From contig JAJNBG010000015.1 of assembly GCA_021155905.1 (NCBI GenBank), positions 62,001-126,000 on the forward strand: 64,000 nt of DNA, in the 5' to 3' direction. A program made the translations under genes and the position numbers. Within the stretch, counting starts at the first letter, position 1. Every line of letters begins with the position of its first letter. The stretch is from Bacteroidota bacterium. Lineage in GTDB: Bacteria; Bacteroidota; Bacteroidia; B-17B0; Aurantibacillaceae. This document shows, in pieces, positions 17,277 through 26,109 of the stretch. The notes beneath the pieces were generated by a model that saw only the letters and a program-made list of their open reading frames with translations, did no database searches and was not told where the DNA came from.

Positions 17277-18878
17277 TTATCCCAAACAGGCATTCACAAA
17301 ACTGACAAATAGCGGGTGCGGATTTTCCACTGTACTCTTGTATTCCGGATGAAATTGCACGCCAATGTAGAAGGGGTGATTAGGAATCTCAACAATTTCC
17401 GCTAAGCCTGCACTTGGATTTACACCTGATAAAACCATTCCTGCTTCTTTAAATAAATTTGTGTACTCGTTGTTAAACTCATAACGGTGACGGTGACGCT
17501 CGTTGATATCTGTTTTACCATAGATTTTATAGGCCAGGGTTCCTTCTTCCACACGACATGGATAAGAACCTAAACGCATAGTGCCACCCATGTGGGAAAT
17601 ATTTTTTTGAGCTTCAAGCAGATCAATAACCGGTGCGCTTGTTGCTGGATTCATTTCGCGGCTGTGCGCATCCTTTAAGCCTAAAACATTTCTCGCAAAT
17701 TCAATAACAGAGCATTGCATACCTAAACAAATTCCTAAAAAAGGCACTTTGTTTTCGCGGGCATATTTTATGGCAGAAATTTTCCCTTCAATTCCCCTGT
17801 TACCAAATCCGGGTGCAACTAAAATACCCTTTAAGTTTTTAAGCTTGTCTTTAACATTTTCATCTGTCAATCCATCACTGTGAATCCATTCTACTTTAAC
17901 TTTGCAGTCATTTATAGCACCGGCATGAATAAAGGCTTCGGCAATAGATTTGTAGGATTCTTTCAGTTCAACGTATTTTCCAACAAGTCCAATAGTTACT
18001 TCTTTAGACGGATTATGAAACTGATGAAGGAATTTTTTCCATTTATCTAATTTCACTTCAGTCGGAGTAGTGACATTTAATTTTTTTAATACAATTTCAT
18101 CCAGTTTTTCTTTTTCCATCAATAGAGGAACTTCATAAATGGTAGATGCATCTAACGCTTCGATCACTGAATCGGGAGACACGTTACAGAATAAAGCAAT
18201 CTTTCTTCTGATCTCAGAACTGATCTCATATTCCGAACGGCACACTAAAATATCGGGTTGAACGCCATATTCCAGTAATAACTTAACAGAATGCTGGGTT
18301 GGTTTGGTTTTTAATTCTCCTGATGTCGCTAAGTAAGGTAATAGTGTTAAATGAATCACCGTACAGTTTTCTCCCAGTTCCCATTTCAACTGACGAACAG
18401 CTTCAATGTATGGTAACGATTCAATATCACCCACGGTTCCGCCAATTTCAGTAATCACAAACTGAAACTGCCCGGTTTTGCCAAGAATTTTGATACGGTT
18501 TTTAATTTCATCGGTAATATGTGGAATTACCTGAACGGTTTTTCCTAAGAATTCTCCTTTTCTTTCTTTCTCAATTACAGACTGATAAATACGACCTGTC
18601 GTTACGTTATTCGCCTGGGAAGTAGGAACATTTAGAAAACGCTCATAATGTCCAAGATCGAGGTCAGTTTCTGCACCGTCCTCTGTAACATAGCATTCGC
18701 CATGTTCATATGGATTGAGTGTGCCCGGATCAATATTAATGTACGGGTCTAATTTTTGAATGGTAACGGTAAACCCTCTGGCCTGAAGTAATTTGGCCAG
18801 TGAAGCTGCGATAATTCCTTTTCCGAGAGAAGATGTTACCCCACCGGTAACAAAGATATATTTAGTGTTGATTGACAT
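17277..18878 (-). CDS. pyrG: CTP synthase
   Basis: 533 residues, the normal length. It makes CTP from UTP, ATP and glutamine. The amidoligase domain starts [20 protein letters not shown] with the P-loop, followed by [18 protein letters not shown]; the glutaminase domain carries the nucleophile Cys in LGICLGMQC (about 378) and His/Glu in QFHPEY near the end. The start ATG at 18878 gives [13 protein letters not shown], as in other PyrG proteins. Transcribed alone on the minus strand with its own terminator. Cytosolic tetramer in the family. Confidence 0.98.
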   Translation of the reverse strand: MSINTKYIFVTGGVTSSLGKGIIAASLAKLLQARGFTVTIQKLDPYINIDPGTLNPYEHGECYVTEDGAETDLDLGHYERFLNVPTSQANNVTTGRIYQSVIEKERKGEFLGKTVQVIPHITDEIKNRIKILGKTGQFQFVITEIGGTVGDIESLPYIEAVRQLKWELGENCTVIHLTLLPYLATSGELKTKPTQHSVKLLLEYGVQPDILVCRSEYEISSEIRRKIALFCNVSPDSVIEALDASTIYEVPLLMEKEKLDEIVLKKLNVTTPTEVKLDKWKKFLHQFHNPSKEVTIGLVGKYVELKESYKSIAEAFIHAGAINDCKVKVEWIHSDGLTDENVKDKLKNLKGILVAPGFGNRGIEGKISAIKYARENKVPFLGICLGMQCSVIEFARNVLGLKDAHSREMNPATSAPVIDLLEAQKNISHMGGTMRLGSYPCRVEEGTLAYKIYGKTDINERHRHRYEFNNEYTNLFKEAGMVLSGVNPSAGLAEIVEIPNHPFYIGVQFHPEYKSTVENPHPLFVSFVNACLG

Positions 18879-19027
18879 ACAGTTTTTTGTAAACTGTACG
18901 TAAAGGTAAGTTATTTTTTTTGATTTGAATCAAGCAACTTTTAAGCATTTTATTAAAATTTGCTGTTTGGTAGTTGCGATTAGGAACTTGGTCTAATTCT
19001 TTATTTTATGAAACCCAAAACCGCGAA

Positions 19028-19621
19028 TTATTTCAGTTTTTTGAGTTCCTCATCTGTAAAGTGCTTCCTGGATTTGTCCTGTGAAAATTTATCGTCATTG
19101 TACTCCTTAGACTTGTTTTTTGGGATTGACAGGCTCTCCCAATCTGACTTTTTCAACAGTTTGGCATAAAATACAATTTGTCCGATATGATAAGGGTAAT
19201 GCGCCAATTGGCGGTTGATCGCTTCCAATGCAGTGTGGCCTTCGTTTCGGATATAAATGATCCGGGATAAATCTTCCGGTTTTAAACTATTAAGGGTAGT
19301 GAATAAACAGTCCCAGCCATCGTTCCAGGTTTTTAAAAGTTCCGCTTTTCTCTCTGTCACATCAAATTTCGAAGTATCTTCTTCAAATTCTCCGTCACGG
19401 TTTCTCCACTCTTTTTCTCCGTCAGTCGTCAGAAAGTCTGTCCAGCGCGACATCATATTACCATGCAGATGTTTGACAATAACCGCAATGCTATTGGTAT
19501 CTTCATTCAACGAAATGAAAAGCTGCTCAGCTTCAAGCTGTGCCATCGCTTTTTCTCCAAGCGTTTTGTAATATAAAAACTGACGATTGGCGCTTCTTAA
19601 GAAATCTTCAGAGACTGTCAT
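19028..19621 (-). CDS. DUF1572 family protein (DinB-like fold)
   Basis: 197 residues beginning MTVSEDFLRSANRQFLYYKT. It has the features of the DUF1572 family: SIAVIVKHLHGNMMSRWTDF near residue 45-65, ERKAELLKTWNDGWDCLF in the middle and a HYPYHIGQIVFYAKLL helix around 140-155. His residues in HLHG, HYPYH are candidate metal ligands, as in the DinB superfamily. The C-terminal 40 residues (SIPKNKSKEYNDDKF to KKLK) are charged and probably flexible. Function is not known for the family. It is a distant relative of the protein at 5854, not a close paralogue. Confidence 0.85.
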   Translation of the reverse strand: MTVSEDFLRSANRQFLYYKTLGEKAMAQLEAEQLFISLNEDTNSIAVIVKHLHGNMMSRWTDFLTTDGEKEWRNRDGEFEEDTSKFDVTERKAELLKTWNDGWDCLFTTLNSLKPEDLSRIIYIRNEGHTALEAINRQLAHYPYHIGQIVFYAKLLKKSDWESLSIPKNKSKEYNDDKFSQDKSRKHFTDEELKKLK

Positions 19622-19634
19622 GGTTTTATTTTTT

Positions 19635-19725
19635 GGGCGTGCCCCGCGAAAAGGGCAGCGGGTCGGGCTTTACGCTACAATCTTTTGCAAGAGGCAGACA
19701 AAAGGATTTCCGCAATCCCTCACGC
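19635..19725 (+). repeat. GC-rich modular repeat, single unit
   Basis: A third copy of the unit found twice at 10562-10812: GGGCGTG start, CGGGTCGGGCTTTACGCTAC, CAATCTTTTG, AAAAGGATTTCCGC, and ATCCCTCACGC end. Inside, CTTTTG/CAAAAG can pair (19682-19704 region). It lies between the DUF1572 gene and the 3' end of the E1 gene. Confidence 0.85.
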
Positions 19726-19731
19726 AAAAAT

Positions 19732-21732
19732 TTAATAATTTATCAATTTCATTAACTTTTCTTTAAAGCGCTCTTTTGGTAAGAAGTTAACTTCCAGATC
19801 CGCATTCATCGGAACAGGCGTATCTAAACTTCCCTCACGCATCACAGGCGCATCCAGGTATTCGAAACAATGTTCGGTAATCAACGCACTTAATTCGCCA
19901 CCAATTCCACCTGTTAAAGTATCTTCATGCAATACAAAGGCACGTCCTGTTTTCTTTACAGAATCATAAATAGCCTGGGTATCCAATGGCGCCAACGTTC
20001 TTAAGTCGATGAGGTCAGCAGAAATATCCGGGTTAGCGTTTAATAATTCCAGTGCCCAATGAACCCCTAAACCATAAGTCACGATGGTTACCTGCGAACC
20101 TTCTTTTACCAGACGGGCTTTTCCGAAAGGTATCGTGTAGTACTCATCTAAAATATCTTCATCAATACTCCTGTACAAGGCTTTATGTTCAAAGAACATC
20201 ACAGGATTTGGATCTTCAAACGAAGCCAGTAATAAACCTTTGGCATCACTCGGAAATGCAGGGTACGCGATTTTTAAACCGGGAGTTTTAAAGAACCAGG
20301 CTTCATTACTCTGGCTATGAAAAGGCCCGGCGGCAACGCCTGCACCGGTTGGCATACGAACCACCACATCGGCATTTTGTCCCCAACGGTAATGCGATTT
20401 TGCTAAATTGTTTATGATCTGAGTCATTCCTTCTGTCACGAAATCGGCAAATTGCATTTCTATCATCGCTTTGTGTTTATTAATGGATAAACCAAAACCT
20501 GCACCTAAAATTGCTGATTCACAAAGAGGCGTATTACGTACACGCTCTTTTCCAAATTGCGCCACAAAACCATCTGTAATTTTAAAAACACCGCCGTAAT
20601 CAGCGATGTCCTGACCCATTAATACTAAATTCTTATGTTTCTCCATCGCCAAACGCATCCCGTCCGAGATGGCGTCAATCAATCGTTTGTTGGTTTTCGT
20701 GCCTTGTTGATTAGAGGTGTCCTCAATCTCGCAAGGCATGTACATTTCGGCCAATTCTTTTTCAGTATCAGGGGGAGGTAATACTTCAGCAAATGTTTCT
20801 TCCAAACTCTGCTCAATATTTTTTTTGATCTCAGCTCTTAAGTTTTCAATGATCTCTTCTGTTAATACACCTTCATCAATTAAAAATTTCTCGAATGTAT
20901 TCACCGGATCTTTTCTTCCCCATACATCAAATAATTCTTTGGGTACATATTTGGTTCCGGAAGCTTCTTCATGGCCGCGCATACGGAACGTCACACATTC
21001 CAATAAAACAGGACGAGGATTTTCACGGATAGATTCCGCTAAATTTTTAACCGTCTCATATACCTTCAATACATTATTTCCATCCACGGTTACACCCTCT
21101 ATTCCATAACCAATAGCTTTATCGGCAAATGACTTGCAACGGAACTGTTCATTGCTTGGCGTCGATAAACCATAACCATTATTCTCCACCACAAAAATTA
21201 CCGGCAAATCCCACACAGCAGCGGTATTTATGCTCTCGTGAAAATCTCCTTCACTGGCACCGCCATCTCCGCTAAATACAACCGTTACTTTTTTCTCTTT
21301 TCTTAATTTGTTTCCTAGAGCGATCCCATCGGCTACGCCCATTTGCGGACCTAAGTGAGAAATCATACCGACGATATTATATTCCTGTGTTCCAAAATGA
21401 AAGCTTCGGTCGCGGCCCTGGGTAAAACCACTTGGCTTTCCCTGAAACTGACAGAATAATCTTTTCATTGGAATACCACGCGTAGTAAATACACCCAGGT
21501 TACGATGCATCGGCAATATAAATTCATCCTGGTTTAAAGCGGTGGCCACTCCAACAGAGATAGCTTCCTGTCCAATACCACTGAACCATTTTGCAATTCG
21601 TCCCTGGCGAAGAAGAAGCAACATTTTTTCTTCAATCATTCGTGGGGTTAAAATATTTTTATAAAGCTGTAATAACGTATCGTCTTTTTGTTTACGTCGG
21701 TCAAACTTAACGGGAGATTCTGCTGTGATCAT
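19732..21732 (-). CDS. fused E1 alpha-beta 2-oxoacid dehydrogenase component
   Basis: A 666-residue single chain holding both E1 subunits of a branched-chain 2-oxoacid (or pyruvate-type) dehydrogenase. The alpha half (1 to about 340) has the thiamine diphosphate motif GDGGASEGDFHESINTA ending in VVENN, and GMISHLGPQMGVADGIALG. The beta half (about 345-666) starts RLIDAISDGMRLAMEKHKN and includes IEMQFADFVTEGMTQIINNL, MPTGAGVAAGPFHSQS and the C-terminal HEDTLTGGIGGEL. The alpha His-loop RDRSFHFG is present. Lipoyl E2 and E3 genes are not nearby. Fusions of this kind are known in Bacteroidota. Substrate choice between branched-chain acids and pyruvate cannot be read safely; branched-chain is favoured by similarity. 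ATG at 21732. Confidence 0.93.
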   Translation of the reverse strand: MITAESPVKFDRRKQKDDTLLQLYKNILTPRMIEEKMLLLLRQGRIAKWFSGIGQEAISVGVATALNQDEFILPMHRNLGVFTTRGIPMKRLFCQFQGKPSGFTQGRDRSFHFGTQEYNIVGMISHLGPQMGVADGIALGNKLRKEKKVTVVFSGDGGASEGDFHESINTAAVWDLPVIFVVENNGYGLSTPSNEQFRCKSFADKAIGYGIEGVTVDGNNVLKVYETVKNLAESIRENPRPVLLECVTFRMRGHEEASGTKYVPKELFDVWGRKDPVNTFEKFLIDEGVLTEEIIENLRAEIKKNIEQSLEETFAEVLPPPDTEKELAEMYMPCEIEDTSNQQGTKTNKRLIDAISDGMRLAMEKHKNLVLMGQDIADYGGVFKITDGFVAQFGKERVRNTPLCESAILGAGFGLSINKHKAMIEMQFADFVTEGMTQIINNLAKSHYRWGQNADVVVRMPTGAGVAAGPFHSQSNEAWFFKTPGLKIAYPAFPSDAKGLLLASFEDPNPVMFFEHKALYRSIDEDILDEYYTIPFGKARLVKEGSQVTIVTYGLGVHWALELLNANPDISADLIDLRTLAPLDTQAIYDSVKKTGRAFVLHEDTLTGGIGGELSALITEHCFEYLDAPVMREGSLDTPVPMNADLEVNFLPKERFKEKLMKLINY

Positions 21733-21888
21733 TTACAATAATTTTGTAGCGAAAATACCATTTTTAGCTTTACTTTTGAGGATAATTAATCAACTATTTG
21801 TTATGAAATAATCATGTTGCTCCGGAATGAATACAAAATAAGTAACATGACAATACCATATGACAATAAAAACAGTAAAATCCAACTT

Positions 21889-23145
21889 ATGAAAAACAAT
21901 TTCCTGGCATTAGCGTTATTTTTTTCTTTTGTAATGCAATCCCAGGTCATGTGGCAGGTTAAAAGCAATAGTTCTAAAAAATGGTATTTGCAAGAACATG
22001 ATGAGTTTACAGATGAGGGATTAGATATGCAAAAATGGAAATCCGGTTTACCTTGGGGTAATTACTTTTATGTGTATGATCTTTTGTTTACATCAGAAAA
22101 TCTTGAATTTAAAAACGGGGCACTTTCTTTAAATACAAATAAACCGACAACTCCGGAGCCTATAATCGGAGAAAACCTGGATGCGGAGTTCTTAAAAAGC
22201 AAAAACCGGTTTCCGAATGAAAAAGGGGAGTATACTTATAACTATTCCGGTGGATGCATTACCTCTTTGAAACAATTTAAATACGGTTATTTTGAAATGC
22301 GTTTTAAATCCACTTCAGAAAAGGGCATCTGGCCGGCTTTCTGGTTATATGGTGGAAGTCCGAATGAAGAAATAGATTTTTACGAAGGAAAAGGAGAACG
22401 TGATAATCAGGTTCATGTAGATGTGCATTGCCCGAAAGGGTGTGAAGATTACAAGGGTGGCTTTTTAAATTTGAAGAAAAACTGGGGCGCCTGGATTAAA
22501 ACAACCGAGGGTTTATCGAACGACTGGAATATTATTTCGGGTGAATGGCAGCCAAATTACGTAAAGTTCTTTTTGAACGGGCAGCCCATTGGTTACTTTG
22601 AAGGAGAATTTAAGACGGCGCAAAACTTAATTATTAATAACGGCGTGTCTAAGGATCACGAGCCTTTTAACCCGGGACCCGATGAAACAACGAAATTCCC
22701 TAACTCCTTGCTGGTTGATTATGTGAGGGTCTGGAGTCAGGAGGATACGATCTATAATTTAAAAGACCGTTATAAATTATTTGAATATACTCCTGCTACT
22801 GTTGTCGATAATAATTTACACAGCACAAAGCCCAAAAGAAAGGTCAATTTTGTTTATGACAAAAAGGAACTGGACCAGGAGCAGGGATTTATTACATTGT
22901 TGCCGGTTTTCTATAATAAATATAGCTTGTCGTTATCGGGCAAAAATCTTGGCACAGTACAGGTAGATGTGTTGGATCGCTCAAATACTAAAGTGGCAGG
23001 TTTTACAATTGAAAATTCAGAGTATTATATTATGGATCTCAGTGCACTGGAATCGGGTGCTTATCAAATCACAATCAAAGTGCAGGGCCAGGAATTGACA
23101 GAAAAGGTCCCTGTTCTGAACCCCGCAAAAATAGGAGAGCATTAG
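21889..23145 (+). CDS. family 16 glycoside hydrolase, secreted
   Basis: 418 residues from the ATG at 21889 (MKNNFLALALFFSFVMQSQ, a signal peptide); an upstream ATG at 21814 would put 25 residues before it and is less likely. The catalytic GH16 signature EIDFYEG (ExDxxE, nucleophile and acid/base Glu) stands at about 165, after GYFEMRFKSTSEKGIWPAFW. GH16 enzymes cut beta-1,3/1,4-glucans, laminarin, agar, carrageenan or porphyran; the exact substrate is not readable. After the catalytic domain (to VDYVRVWSQED, about 285) comes a linker and an Ig-like C-terminal domain of about 90 residues whose last strands (MDLSALESGAYQITIKVQG) resemble T9SS sorting domains but lack the usual basic KxxxxK end. 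Confidence 0.9.
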   Translation: MKNNFLALALFFSFVMQSQVMWQVKSNSSKKWYLQEHDEFTDEGLDMQKWKSGLPWGNYFYVYDLLFTSENLEFKNGALSLNTNKPTTPEPIIGENLDAEFLKSKNRFPNEKGEYTYNYSGGCITSLKQFKYGYFEMRFKSTSEKGIWPAFWLYGGSPNEEIDFYEGKGERDNQVHVDVHCPKGCEDYKGGFLNLKKNWGAWIKTTEGLSNDWNIISGEWQPNYVKFFLNGQPIGYFEGEFKTAQNLIINNGVSKDHEPFNPGPDETTKFPNSLLVDYVRVWSQEDTIYNLKDRYKLFEYTPATVVDNNLHSTKPKRKVNFVYDKKELDQEQGFITLLPVFYNKYSLSLSGKNLGTVQVDVLDRSNTKVAGFTIENSEYYIMDLSALESGAYQITIKVQGQELTEKVPVLNPAKIGEH

Positions 23146-23147
23146 TT

Positions 23148-23261
23148 GTGCAGGATATCATAGTAACCATATTATTAATTGTCGCTGTTTCCTACATAGG
23201 ATATCGCGCCTATAAATCTTATCACAAAAAAAAATGTGGTGATAAAGATTGTGGCTGCTAA
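23148..23261 (+). CDS. FeoB-associated Cys-rich membrane peptide
   Basis: A 37-residue gene, GTG start at 23148, three bases after the GH16 stop, with AGGAGAG about 10 bases upstream as a good ribosome binding site. The product MQDIIVTILLIVAVSYIGYR is one membrane helix, followed by AYKSYHKKKCGDKDCGC. The Cys-rich tail after one helix is the pattern of the FeoB-associated Cys-rich membrane family (PF12669-like). FeoB itself is not in the window. Convergent with nadC, 4 bases apart. The strong RBS and tail pattern favour a real gene. Confidence 0.75.
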   Translation: MQDIIVTILLIVAVSYIGYRAYKSYHKKKCGDKDCGC

Positions 23262-23265
23262 GAAA

Positions 23266-24135
23266 TTACTTTATCGCCTTTAAACTCAGGTCCATACTCT
23301 TGACATGATGCGTTAAAGCGCCTACAGAAATAAAATCCACACCACATTTTGCATAGGAGGCAATTGTTTTTTCAGTGATACCACCAGAGCTCTCAATTTC
23401 AAATTTGTTGCCAATTAATGCCACTGCTTTTTTAGTATCGGCAATTGAATAATTATCCAGCATGATCCGTTGAAATCCACCTTTGTTTAAGATCAGTTTT
23501 ACATCAGCCAGATTGCGTGTTTCTACTTCAATGGCCAATTTCTTTTTTGTTTTTTTCAGGTAGGCATGGGTGGCGTCAATCGCTTCCAGAATTCCTCCTG
23601 CAAAATCAATGTGATTGTCCTTGATCATGATCATGTCATACAGACCAAAACGGTGGTTGGCTCCACCGCCAATCACCACGGCCCATTTTTCAAAGAACCT
23701 GAAACCCGGTGTTGTTTTACGTGTATCGATCACTTTGGTTTTAGTGCCTTTGCATAAATTTTGCAGATGATTCGTTTTGGTAGCAATGGCGCTCATGCGT
23801 TGCATGATGTTTAAAACGAGTCGTTCCAATGTCAGGAGCGTGCGGGTATTTCCTTCCACAATAAATGCAATGTCGCCAACTTTTACCTGGTCGCCATCAT
23901 TAATAATTTGTGTGAATTTGAATTTGGGATCAACAATTTTGAATATTTGTTTCGCTGCTTCTATTCCGGCAATGATTCCGTTTTCCTTTACCAGCAATTG
24001 GCATTTGCCTTTTTTGGTGGCCGGAATGGTTGCTAAAGCAGAATGGTCACCATCACCCACATCTTCCTGTAAGGTGTTTTGTACAAATGTTTTAAAATTG
24101 AAATGTTTTTTGTGTTCTGAAATGTAATTATTCAT
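23266..24135 (-). CDS. nadC: nicotinate-nucleotide pyrophosphorylase (quinolinate phosphoribosyltransferase)
   Basis: 289 residues. It converts quinolinate and PRPP to nicotinate mononucleotide in de novo NAD synthesis. Family marks: EDVGDGDHSALATI near the N-terminus, TRKTTPGFRFFEKWAVVIGG with the substrate-binding Arg/Lys, GANHRFGLYDMIMIKDNHI, and SSGGITEKTIASYAKCGVDF for the phosphate loop. The start ATG at 24135 lies inside the 3' end of the upstream DUF4783 gene (8-base overlap), so the two are translationally coupled. No nadA or nadB is present here. Confidence 0.96.
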   Translation of the reverse strand: MNNYISEHKKHFNFKTFVQNTLQEDVGDGDHSALATIPATKKGKCQLLVKENGIIAGIEAAKQIFKIVDPKFKFTQIINDGDQVKVGDIAFIVEGNTRTLLTLERLVLNIMQRMSAIATKTNHLQNLCKGTKTKVIDTRKTTPGFRFFEKWAVVIGGGANHRFGLYDMIMIKDNHIDFAGGILEAIDATHAYLKKTKKKLAIEVETRNLADVKLILNKGGFQRIMLDNYSIADTKKAVALIGNKFEIESSGGITEKTIASYAKCGVDFISVGALTHHVKSMDLSLKAIK

Positions 24136-24502
24136 TATCGTGTTCTATTCTGAACTGCGAAATTACATTTCCTCTCACTAATATGGAAATTCTATATTTA
24201 CCCGTAGTGGTATCTAAAGAACCGGTGATAAACTGTTGGTTCCCGTTAACAATGCTGGTATGAGAGGTTTGGTAGTTTTTAACCTTATGTTTCAGGAAAA
24301 AATCTTCAATCAAGGCCTGGGACTGTGATTTACTTAACAAATCTTCCTGATTCAGCACTTTGATGGAAATCTTATCAGAAAAATGTTTAACCAGTTCAGA
24401 TGCACTACCTTGTTTGAGGGCGTTAGCAATATCGTCGGTAATATCCTTCATATTAAAGGATAAACTGAAGATGCTAATTAAAGTAATAACAAATAGTTTC
24501 AT
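24128..24502 (-). CDS. DUF4783 exported protein
   Basis: 124 residues from the ATG at 24502 (MKLFVITLISIFSLSFNMKD, a cleavable or uncleaved signal segment); the frame also opens at a TTG at 24523. The body, DDIANALKQGSASELVKHFS, ISIKVLNQEDLLSKSQSQAL, FFLKHKVKNYQTSHTS and GSLDTTTGKYRISILVR, follows the Bacteroidota DUF4783 family, a small alpha+beta NTF2-like fold. Function unknown. Its coupling to nadC (8-base overlap) is probably only operon packing. Confidence 0.85.
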   Translation of the reverse strand: MKLFVITLISIFSLSFNMKDITDDIANALKQGSASELVKHFSDKISIKVLNQEDLLSKSQSQALIEDFFLKHKVKNYQTSHTSIVNGNQQFITGSLDTTTGKYRISILVRGNVISQFRIEHDNE

Positions 24503-24569
24503 TAATATTGTAATTTGAGACAATAAGAAGCAATTATTGTGCCTAAAACTATAGAAATTACGCTGATAA

Positions 24570-25043
24570 ATGAAAATACTGCTTATACAAATCGAAAAGA
24601 CAACTGATTCTTACCTGGTGGAAGGTGTTAAAATATACACGGAGCGCCTGAAGAATTACATCACTTTTAGCGTGGAAACTATTACAATGTCTAAAAACAT
24701 TCGTCAAAAGCCCATTGATGAGCAAAAGCGGGCAGAGGCACTGGAGATCCAAAAATTGCTGGATCCATCTGATTTCCTGGTGTGTATGGATGAACACGGG
24801 AAACAGTTTACATCTTTACAATTTGCAGATTTCCTGAATAAGCGGATGGTTTCGGGTTGCAAACGGGTGGTTTTTTTAATTGGAGGCCCTTTTGGAATTG
24901 ATAAGTCAATTTTAGATAAAAGTTCCTACGTCTTGTCTTTATCCAATATGACTTTTTCTCACCAGATGATCCGCTTGTTCTTTTGCGAGCAATTATACCG
25001 GGGTTTTTCTATTTTAAAGAATGAGAAATATCATCATGAATAG
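24570..25043 (+). CDS. rlmH: 23S rRNA pseudouridine-1915 N3-methyltransferase
   Basis: 157 residues, SPOUT-fold methyltransferase of full length. It methylates pseudouridine 1915 in helix 69 of 23S rRNA using S-adenosylmethionine. The knot region is FLIGGPFGIDKSILDKSSYV followed by LSLSNMTFSHQMIRLFFCEQ, with the final LYRGFSILKNEKYHHE typical of RlmH, including the C-terminal His/Glu. Start ATG at 24570. It is divergent from the DUF4783/nadC pair (67 bases apart) and convergent with the transketolase operon. Confidence 0.97.
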   Translation: MKILLIQIEKTTDSYLVEGVKIYTERLKNYITFSVETITMSKNIRQKPIDEQKRAEALEIQKLLDPSDFLVCMDEHGKQFTSLQFADFLNKRMVSGCKRVVFLIGGPFGIDKSILDKSSYVLSLSNMTFSHQMIRLFFCEQLYRGFSILKNEKYHHE

Positions 25044-25048
25044 CAATT

Positions 25049-25139
25049 TTCTCGCAGAGTATCGCTGATTAATTCGCAGAGGTAACGCAGAGTTTTTATC
25101 TGCGCAACTTAGCGGTCCATCTGCGCAAATCTGCGAGAA
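25049..25139. repeat. 91-base imperfect palindrome of the TTCTCGCAGA type
   Basis: TTCTCGCAGA at 25049-25058 is the exact inverse of TCTGCGAGAA at 25130-25139. Between them are several CGCAGA/TCTGCG words (GCAGAGGTAACGCAGAG, ATCTGCGCAACTTAGCGG, TCTGCGCAAATCTGCG). It fills the space between two convergent genes, rlmH and the transketolase C gene, and can act as a two-way transcription barrier. Repeats with this wording are common in Bacteroidota genomes. Confidence 0.8.
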
Positions 25140-25145
25140 ACCTTT

Positions 25146-26099
25146 TTATTTTCTCTTCATAACCTTATTTACGGCCTCAATAATATTTACCGTATCCAAA
25201 CCGTATTTGGTCATTAACTGATCAGGTGTTCCGCTCTCTCCAAAACTGTCATTTACTGCTACAAATTCCTGTGGAGTAGGAGTGTTCCTTGATAATAATT
25301 GGGCAACACTATCGCCTAATCCACCATTCATCTGATGTTCTTCCGCCGTTACCACACATTTGGTTTTCGCCACAGATTTCAAAATAGCTTCGTTATCCAA
25401 AGGTTTGATCGTATGAATATTAATGATTTCCACTGAAATACCTTGTTCTGCTAATTTTTCTCCTGCTTCAATGGCCTTCCATACTAAATGACCTGTCGCA
25501 AGGATGGTAACGTCAGTACCTTCATTTAATAGGATGGCTTTTCCAATTTCAAATTTCTGATCAGCAGGCGTAAAGTTAGGAACGGTTGGTCTTCCGAAAC
25601 GCAAATAAACAGGGCCATGATGATCGGCGATCGCGATGGTAGCTGCTTTGGTTTGGTTATAATCGCATGGATTAATCACACACATATGCGGTAGCATTTT
25701 CATCAACCCAATATCTTCCAGGATCTGGTGAGTTGCGCCATCTTCTCCTAAGGTTAAACCGGCATGAGACGCACAGATTTTAACATTCTTACCCGAATAA
25801 GCAACGCTTTGACGGATCTGATCGTACACGCGGCCTGTGCTGAAATTGGCAAAAGTTCCGGTGAAAGGAATTTTACCACCAATTGTTAAACCGGCAGCGA
25901 TGCCAATCATGTTCGCTTCTGCAATTCCAACCTGGAAAAAACGATCCGGGTTTTCGGCCTTAAATGCGTCCATCTTTAAGGATCCAATTAAATCGGCACA
26001 TAATGCTACAACGTTCGGATTGGTTTGACCTAATTGTTGTAACCCTGCACCGAATCCGGAACGGGTATCTTTTTTTTCTGTGTATGTATATTTTTTCAT
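25146..26099 (-). CDS. transketolase, C-terminal subunit
   Basis: 317 residues. It carries the pyrimidine-binding and C-terminal domains of a split transketolase, which works with the N-terminal subunit encoded at 27562-28410 on thiamine diphosphate in the non-oxidative pentose phosphate pathway. Marks: RSGFGAGLQQLGQTNPNVVA at the start, the catalytic Glu in QVGIAEANMIGIAAGL, THQILEDIGLM and the C-terminal VVTAEEHQMNGGLGDSVAQL. Last gene of a tight three-gene minus-strand operon, 10 bases after the VWA gene. Confidence 0.93.
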   Translation of the reverse strand: MKKYTYTEKKDTRSGFGAGLQQLGQTNPNVVALCADLIGSLKMDAFKAENPDRFFQVGIAEANMIGIAAGLTIGGKIPFTGTFANFSTGRVYDQIRQSVAYSGKNVKICASHAGLTLGEDGATHQILEDIGLMKMLPHMCVINPCDYNQTKAATIAIADHHGPVYLRFGRPTVPNFTPADQKFEIGKAILLNEGTDVTILATGHLVWKAIEAGEKLAEQGISVEIINIHTIKPLDNEAILKSVAKTKCVVTAEEHQMNGGLGDSVAQLLSRNTPTPQEFVAVNDSFGESGTPDQLMTKYGLDTVNIIEAVNKVMKRK

Positions 26100-26109
26100 A
26101 GTAGTAGTT

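Noticed and set aside
859..21732. Idea that dinB, dnaE, mutS and the two DinB-fold genes form a DNA-repair island
   Set aside because: They are in different transcripts, on both strands, and the DinB-fold (YfiT/DUF1572) proteins are unrelated to DNA polymerase IV despite the name.
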